In this document: one piece after another, positions 5,405 to 8,414 of the stretch
Position numbering within the stretch: the stretch's first letter is position 1
Layout of the letters: the number at the start of each line of letters is the position of its first letter
NCBI GenBank assembly: GCA_002363125.1
Contig: DEWE01000006.1
Location: forward strand, 3,231 to 11,644
Direction of reading: 5' to 3'
Origin: Candidatus Saccharibacteria bacterium UBA3218
GTDB taxonomy: Bacteria; Patescibacteriota; Saccharimonadia; Saccharimonadales; Saccharimonadaceae
Length of the DNA: 8,414 nt
Position numbers and translations under genes: made by a program
The notes under the pieces: generated by a model
Databases searched by the model: none
What the model saw: only the letters and a program-made list of their open reading frames with translations
Told to the model about the DNA's origin: nothing

Positions 5405-6391
5405 ATGAAGAGTTTGTTGCAAAGAAAAAACAAACATAACTATATTGGGTGGTCGTTTTTATTGATCGTAGCTGGTGTTGTGGTCGCGGTGGCAATATTT
5501 AACAGGGGAAAGATTTATGATTGGTATAGATCGGTGGTTTACAGGCCAACGGCAGAAATGGTGAATATTAGGGATAGTTTGGGCTTGACGGGTGAAGGAG
5601 AATTTTTGTTTAATGCAGTGCAACCAGTTTTGAATGAAGCAGAGGATTTTAATCGAAATTGCCGGAAAGATGAGAGTGATATGGCGGTACTAGGTTGTTA
5701 TGTTACTGGTAATATCTATGTTTATAATATTACTTCACCAGAATTGAATGGGATAAGAGAATTGACTGTTGCCCATGAACTTTTGCATGCAAAGTGGGAG
5801 AGAATGTCTGAGACCGAAAGGCTGGAGTTCGTTGCGGCTTTAACACAGGTATTTGATAAAAATCAGGATTTACTTGAAGATGAACTCCTGTCTTATGATA
5901 TTGATGAGAGGCAAGAAGAGCTTTACGTGCGTGCTGGGACTGAAGTAAAAAATCTGCCAGATATTTTGGAAAAGCATTTTGCGAAGATTTTTAAAGATCA
6001 AGATAAAGTGGTGGATTTTTATGAAAGCTATATAGCGGTATTTAGAGATATGAAGGCAAGAATGGAAACACTAGAGATGGAAATGGAATCTTTGAGAGGG
6101 CAGATCGAAGCAAAAACTGCGGAATATGAGCAGTTAGCCGATCAATTGACGCAAGATATTGTTAGTTTTAATAATTGCGCTGAAGCTGAGGGTTGTTTCT
6201 ATAGTGAATATGAGTTTTATAGAAGGCGAAATGAGCTGATTGGTAGACAGGAGAGTCTGGGTGTGCTAAATGATGAAATCAATGAGTCGATTGATGAATA
6301 TAATGCAAGGGTTGACGAATATAATTCCGATATAACTGAGAGCCGAAAATTACAAGATATGATTAATTCTAATAAAATACCAGAAATTTAA
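5405..6391 (+). CDS. Membrane-anchored zincin-like protein with coiled-coil tail
   Basis: 328 residues. A basic N-terminus (MKSLLQRKNK) precedes one hydrophobic helix (about 14-32), and the rest should be outside the cell. TVAHELLHAKWERM (121-134) holds an HExxH zinc motif (H124, E125, H128). A likely third ligand is a glutamate in the later RQEELYVRAGTEV stretch (169-181; E171 or E172). The ELxxxxGTEV-NLP-LExHFA pattern resembles membrane-bound putative metallopeptidases I associate with CPR bacteria. Residues about 215-320 form a coiled coil rich in E, L and Q. C86/C98 and C258/C264 may pair as disulfides. ATG 5405 was chosen over the longer open frame because of TATAAT-N7-ATG; the longer version would overlap the upstream gene and terminator. 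The acidic-protein gene follows 18 bases later. Peptidase activity is plausible but its substrate is unknown; cell-wall work or trimming of surface proteins are possibilities. Confidence 0.75.
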   Translation: MKSLLQRKNKHNYIGWSFLLIVAGVVVAVAIFNRGKIYDWYRSVVYRPTAEMVNIRDSLGLTGEGEFLFNAVQPVLNEAEDFNRNCRKDESDMAVLGCYVTGNIYVYNITSPELNGIRELTVAHELLHAKWERMSETERLEFVAALTQVFDKNQDLLEDELLSYDIDERQEELYVRAGTEVKNLPDILEKHFAKIFKDQDKVVDFYESYIAVFRDMKARMETLEMEMESLRGQIEAKTAEYEQLADQLTQDIVSFNNCAEAEGCFYSEYEFYRRRNELIGRQESLGVLNDEINESIDEYNARVDEYNSDITESRKLQDMINSNKIPEI

Positions 6392-6398
6392 AGTTAAG

Positions 6399-6405
6399 AA
6401 AGGAG
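6399..6405 (+). promoter_or_regulatory. Strong Shine-Dalgarno for the acidic protein
   Basis: AAAGGAG ends 4 bases before ATG 6410. This is a clear internal ribosome binding site, as expected for the second cistron of an operon whose first gene appears leaderless. It shows that this organism uses both ways of starting translation. Confidence 0.8.
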
Positions 6406-6409
6406 TAAA

Positions 6410-7180
6410 ATGGAAGAAAATAATTTTGAAAAATTTCCTGTCAGTAAAGAGGTGGAGCAGTCAGTGCCAGTAGGTCAGGACTTTGAGGAGGCTATGGGTA
6501 GTGGCGTACCGGAGTTTGCTGGTGATGATTTTATGGCTTCGGCATCAGAGAATGAATCTATTGAGGATGCGACAGAGAGTGAAGAATATGATGCTGGCAT
6601 TTCCGATGCGGCTGCACTCATTAATTATGGGCTAGATGCTGCCGCCAGAGAGATGGGTGTGGAAGTGGTAGTGCAAAAAATTAAAGGTTTTGATCCTAGT
6701 GGGTCGGAAGACCCGATCGGAGATTTCTTTAGATGTCTTGGGATAGATTCGCCCGTAGAGCGTAAGGATTTACACGAGGAGAGTATGGCCAATAAACCCA
6801 ATGAAGCGGAGTTTCGCGATGGAGCAAATGCCCCGTCATTAAAGAGATCCTATGAAGGGGCTTTTAAGGCTATAGCCGATATGAAAGAATTGATTGCCGA
6901 AGTGGAGGGGGCTGATCCACGTTATGATGAATTACGGGCGGGTGCGAAGGCTGCTGGTAAGGGCTATTTTGAATATGCAGTAAGTAATTATGGGAAGAGA
7001 GGGCTGACTGAATTGTTTTCAGTTTTGAGTCAACAGGGAGAAAAAGCAGAGGAAGAGAAAAACGAAGACGATGGGAATAATAGTGAGACGGATGAGCTAG
7101 GTGATAAACCTGAAAATGATGATGAAACTCCAGAGAAGGAAGAGGCTCCCGAAGCTTTGAATCCTGAAATTTTGAAATAG
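6410..7180 (+). CDS. Very acidic orphan protein with disordered ends
   Basis: 256 residues; I cannot name a family. The first 60 residues and the last 46 (about 211-256, dominated by E, D, N and P) are low-complexity, acidic and probably disordered. Between them lie helical segments: about 62-93 (DAAALINYGLDAAAREMG and on) and about 143-206, including DPRYDELRAGAKAAGKGYFE (169-188) and GKRGLTELFSVL (195-206). There is a single cysteine (C109), and no signal peptide or membrane helix, so it is probably cytoplasmic. It lies between a surface zincin-like protein and an exported nuclease, and its acidic tails could act as DNA mimics, as an inhibitor of the nuclease next door before export, or as a partner of basic proteins. 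These roles are inference from charge and position only. The next gene begins 11 bases after its stop. Confidence 0.7.
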   Translation: MEENNFEKFPVSKEVEQSVPVGQDFEEAMGSGVPEFAGDDFMASASENESIEDATESEEYDAGISDAAALINYGLDAAAREMGVEVVVQKIKGFDPSGSEDPIGDFFRCLGIDSPVERKDLHEESMANKPNEAEFRDGANAPSLKRSYEGAFKAIADMKELIAEVEGADPRYDELRAGAKAAGKGYFEYAVSNYGKRGLTELFSVLSQQGEKAEEEKNEDDGNNSETDELGDKPENDDETPEKEEAPEALNPEILK

Positions 7181-7183
7181 TTT

Positions 7184-7189
7184 TATAAT
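7184..7189 (+). promoter_or_regulatory. TATAAT box too close to the nuclease start
   Basis: TATAAT lies in the 11-base gap after the acidic-protein stop and ends only 2 bases before ATG 7192. A transcript from it would start about 5 bases inside the gene and lose the ATG. No in-frame ATG follows nearby. The box is either unused, a decoy, or drives transcription with unusually short spacing. Confidence 0.25.
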
Positions 7190-7191
7190 TT

Positions 7192-7917
7192 ATGAAATTA
7201 AGAATCAGAAGAATACTATTAGTACTATTTGCGTTTTTGGGCGTGGTGATTTTTGTGTTTTTAAACCCAGCGAGTTATGAGACGACTGTCACTAAAGTAG
7301 ATAGCGAAAAGATAGATTACAGCGCTGAAGCAGTTTCTGAATTAGACGTAAATGCTCCACTCGCGACTGAAATTTTAGAGAAATTAGAGGTAAAGGGACG
7401 AGCGCCAAAGACTGGTTATAGCAGAGAAGAATTTTATAATGGCTGGCCAACCGTGGATGGGTGCAACCTAAGGCAAAGAATCATTAAACGAGAATTTGGA
7501 GACAGCTCAGTGCTAGATGGGTGCAATGTAATAGCTGGCGAATATGATGAACCTTATACTGGCGAGCACAAAAAATTTAATTCACGAGAGGAAATATCAA
7601 GGGGTATACAGATAGACCATGTGGTGGCGCTATCTGATGCTTGGCAAAAAGGTGCGCAGTATTTATCTCGTGAAGCGCGTTATGATATTGCAACGGATCC
7701 CCTAAATTTACTTGCAGTGGATGCGGCCGCTAATGAAAAGAAGTCGGATGGAGATGCGGCGACTTGGTTGCCATCAAACAAGAAATTTCGATGTCAATAT
7801 GTGGCTAGGCAAGTCTCTGTGAAATATAAATATGGTCTATGGGTAACAGAGGCCGAAAAAGAGGCAATTTCGAGAATTTTGGAGAATTGTCCTAAAGAGC
7901 CTGCAATTATAAGATAG
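7192..7917 (+). CDS. Exported HNH nuclease, DUF1524-like
   Basis: 241 residues. A basic start (MKLRIRR) and one hydrophobic helix (about 8-24) make a signal anchor or signal peptide without a clear cleavage site. A spacer of about 50 residues leads to the catalytic region: the conserved front FYNGWPTVDGC (81-91) and GEYDEPYTG (116-124), then IQIDHVVALSDAWQKGA (139-155) with the D142-H143 pair, DPLNLLAVD (169-177) with N172, and NEKKSDGDAATWLP (181-194) with N181 and K184. These fit the betabeta-alpha-metal HNH fold of DUF1524-type secreted nucleases common in Actinobacteria, which cut DNA with a divalent metal. C91/C111 and C201/C233 likely form disulfides outside the cell. There is no Shine-Dalgarno, and the gene lies 11 bases after the acidic-protein stop, suggesting coupled translation. 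Breaking down external DNA for nucleotides is a reasonable role for a nucleotide-dependent epibiont; a toxin role is the alternative. Acquisition from an actinobacterial host is possible. Confidence 0.85.
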   Translation: MKLRIRRILLVLFAFLGVVIFVFLNPASYETTVTKVDSEKIDYSAEAVSELDVNAPLATEILEKLEVKGRAPKTGYSREEFYNGWPTVDGCNLRQRIIKREFGDSSVLDGCNVIAGEYDEPYTGEHKKFNSREEISRGIQIDHVVALSDAWQKGAQYLSREARYDIATDPLNLLAVDAAANEKKSDGDAATWLPSNKKFRCQYVARQVSVKYKYGLWVTEAEKEAISRILENCPKEPAIIR

Positions 7918-7936
7918 AAAAATTATAAAAAAGTCG

Positions 7937-7958
7937 AAAAATGTACTTGCATTTTTTT
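7937..7958 (+). terminator. AT-rich dyad with T-run, weak terminator or -35 dyad
   Basis: AAAAATG (7937-7943) and CATTTTT (7950-7956) are a perfect inverted repeat around six bases, and the T-run continues to 7958. It lies 19 bases after the nuclease stop and could be a weak terminator. It also contains the -35 of the rRNA promoter in its loop and right arm. The stem is nearly all A-T, so termination would be inefficient. Confidence 0.3.
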
Positions 7959-7975
7959 GAAGAGTGCGATATAAT
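7947..7975 (+). promoter_or_regulatory. Promoter of the 23S rRNA transcript
   Basis: A -35 TTGCAT (7947-7952) lies 17 bp before a perfect -10 TATAAT (7970-7975). Transcription should start near 7982, giving a leader of about 200 nt before the mature 23S. With its own promoter, the 23S gene does not need a 16S gene upstream. Confidence 0.75.
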
Positions 7976-7981
7976 GGGGGA

Positions 7982-8180
7982 AGTTTAAGCAAGTCGATAT
8001 TTTCGACCTCTACAAAAAGAAAAGGAAAGCGAGGGAATCTTTTGAGGTCGCTTGTGTGGCTTCGGGATTATTCTTAGAGACTTTTCTAATTAACAATTTG
8101 GATTAACGATGAAAAGATTTTAAAGACGGAACAAGCAGTTGAGTTGAACTTCAATTGCTAGTTAAGTCAATGCATAAAAA
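7982..8180 (+). ncRNA. 23S rRNA precursor leader with hairpins
   Basis: This stretch has no convincing gene and no tRNA. It holds several stems: GTCGA/TCGAC (7993-7997 with 8003-8007); CGACCTC/GAGGTCG (8004-8010 with 8044-8050), which shares bases with the first and so cannot form at the same time; TTAGA/TCTAA (8074-8078 with 8085-8089); and a 10-bp stem AGCAGTTGAG/TTCAATTGCT (8134-8143 with 8150-8159, two G-T wobbles) 21 bases before the mature 23S. These could guide rRNA processing or antitermination. No clear boxA was found. Confidence 0.55.
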
Positions 8181-8414
8181 GGTAATTAAGGGCACTGATA
8201 GTGGATGCCTTGACAATCAATACCGATGAAGGCCGTAGAAGTCTGCGATAAGCCTCGGGGATCTGACAACGAGAATTGATCCGGGGATTGCCGAATGGGG
8301 AAACCTAATATGGGTCATGCCATATTGCGCCTATCTGAACACATAGGGTAGGAAGCGGGAACGGACCGAACTGAATCATCTTAGTAGGTCCAGGAAAAGA
8401 GAATAACCAATGAT
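8181..8414 (+). rRNA. rrl: 23S ribosomal RNA, 5' end (partial)
   Basis: The first 234 bases match conserved domain I of bacterial 23S rRNA: GGTAATTAAGGGCACTGA at the start, GTGGATGCCTTG (8201-8212), GATGAAGGCCGT (8225-8236), CTGCGATAAGCC (8243-8254), CCGAATGGGGAAACC (8291-8305) and GAACTGAATCATCTTAGTA (8368-8386). A variable-region stem, AATATGG/CCATATT, follows the GGGGAAACC segment. The start at 8181 is placed by comparison with the E. coli 5' end and could be off by a few bases. The gene continues beyond the window. No 16S gene lies upstream: an exported nuclease gene does, so the rRNA genes are probably unlinked at this locus. Confidence 0.97.

Noticed and set aside
7982..8180. tRNA gene or small protein in the 23S leader
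   Set aside because: No T-loop or anticodon arm pattern is visible, and no open frame with a ribosome binding site is found.

Overview
The window looks like the genome of a member of the Candidate Phyla Radiation (Patescibacteria), most likely Saccharibacteria (TM7). The evidence is a FISUMP-domain surface protein, a run of genes that appear to start leaderless just after a TATAAT box, several small orphan proteins, a membrane-anchored zincin-like protein of a type I associate with these bacteria, and a 23S rRNA gene with no 16S gene just upstream. TGA is used as a stop for two genes, so the standard bacterial code fits and the UGA=Gly code of Gracilibacteria does not. The phylum is inferred; the 23S 5' end should settle it.

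Layout. Bases 1-20 are pure G, almost certainly a sequencing or contig-end artefact. 73-1578 (+) encodes a two-helix membrane protein with a C-terminal FISUMP domain and an LPXTG-like VPNTG motif at its N-terminus. 1598-2551 (+) is a fusion of RNase HII and a YraN/UPF0102 nuclease-like domain. It is convergent with, and overlaps by 2 bp, the translation-associated ATPase gene ychF (3537-2548, -), whose helical arm is short. ychF diverges from a small two-helix membrane protein gene (3602-3868, +), followed by a Nudix hydrolase (3886-4305, +). A terminator hairpin separates this from a divergent pair of orphan genes (4639-4343, -, and 4851-5327, +) whose near-consensus promoters lie back to back. 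The minus-strand gene has a leader that folds into adjacent perfect hairpins.

After a strong terminator comes a likely operon (5405-7917, +): a membrane-anchored HExxH protein with a coiled-coil tail, a very acidic orphan protein, and an exported HNH/DUF1524 nuclease. A strong sigma70-type promoter then drives a leader of about 200 nt into the 5' end of 23S rRNA, which runs off the window at 8414.

How the parts fit. The core genes (rnhB-yraN, ychF, Nudix, 23S) serve nucleic-acid maintenance, translation and nucleotide clean-up. The accessory genes are largely envelope-facing: a FISUMP surface protein, a surface zincin-like protein and an exported nuclease. That suits an epibiont that handles host material at its surface, but this role is inferred from families and topology. 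Three genes share an exact TATAAT-N7-ATG arrangement and a fourth has TAAAAT-N6-ATG; this was used to choose start codons inside longer open frames. No tRNA gene, CRISPR array or insertion sequence was seen, and no gap between genes exceeds 300 bases.
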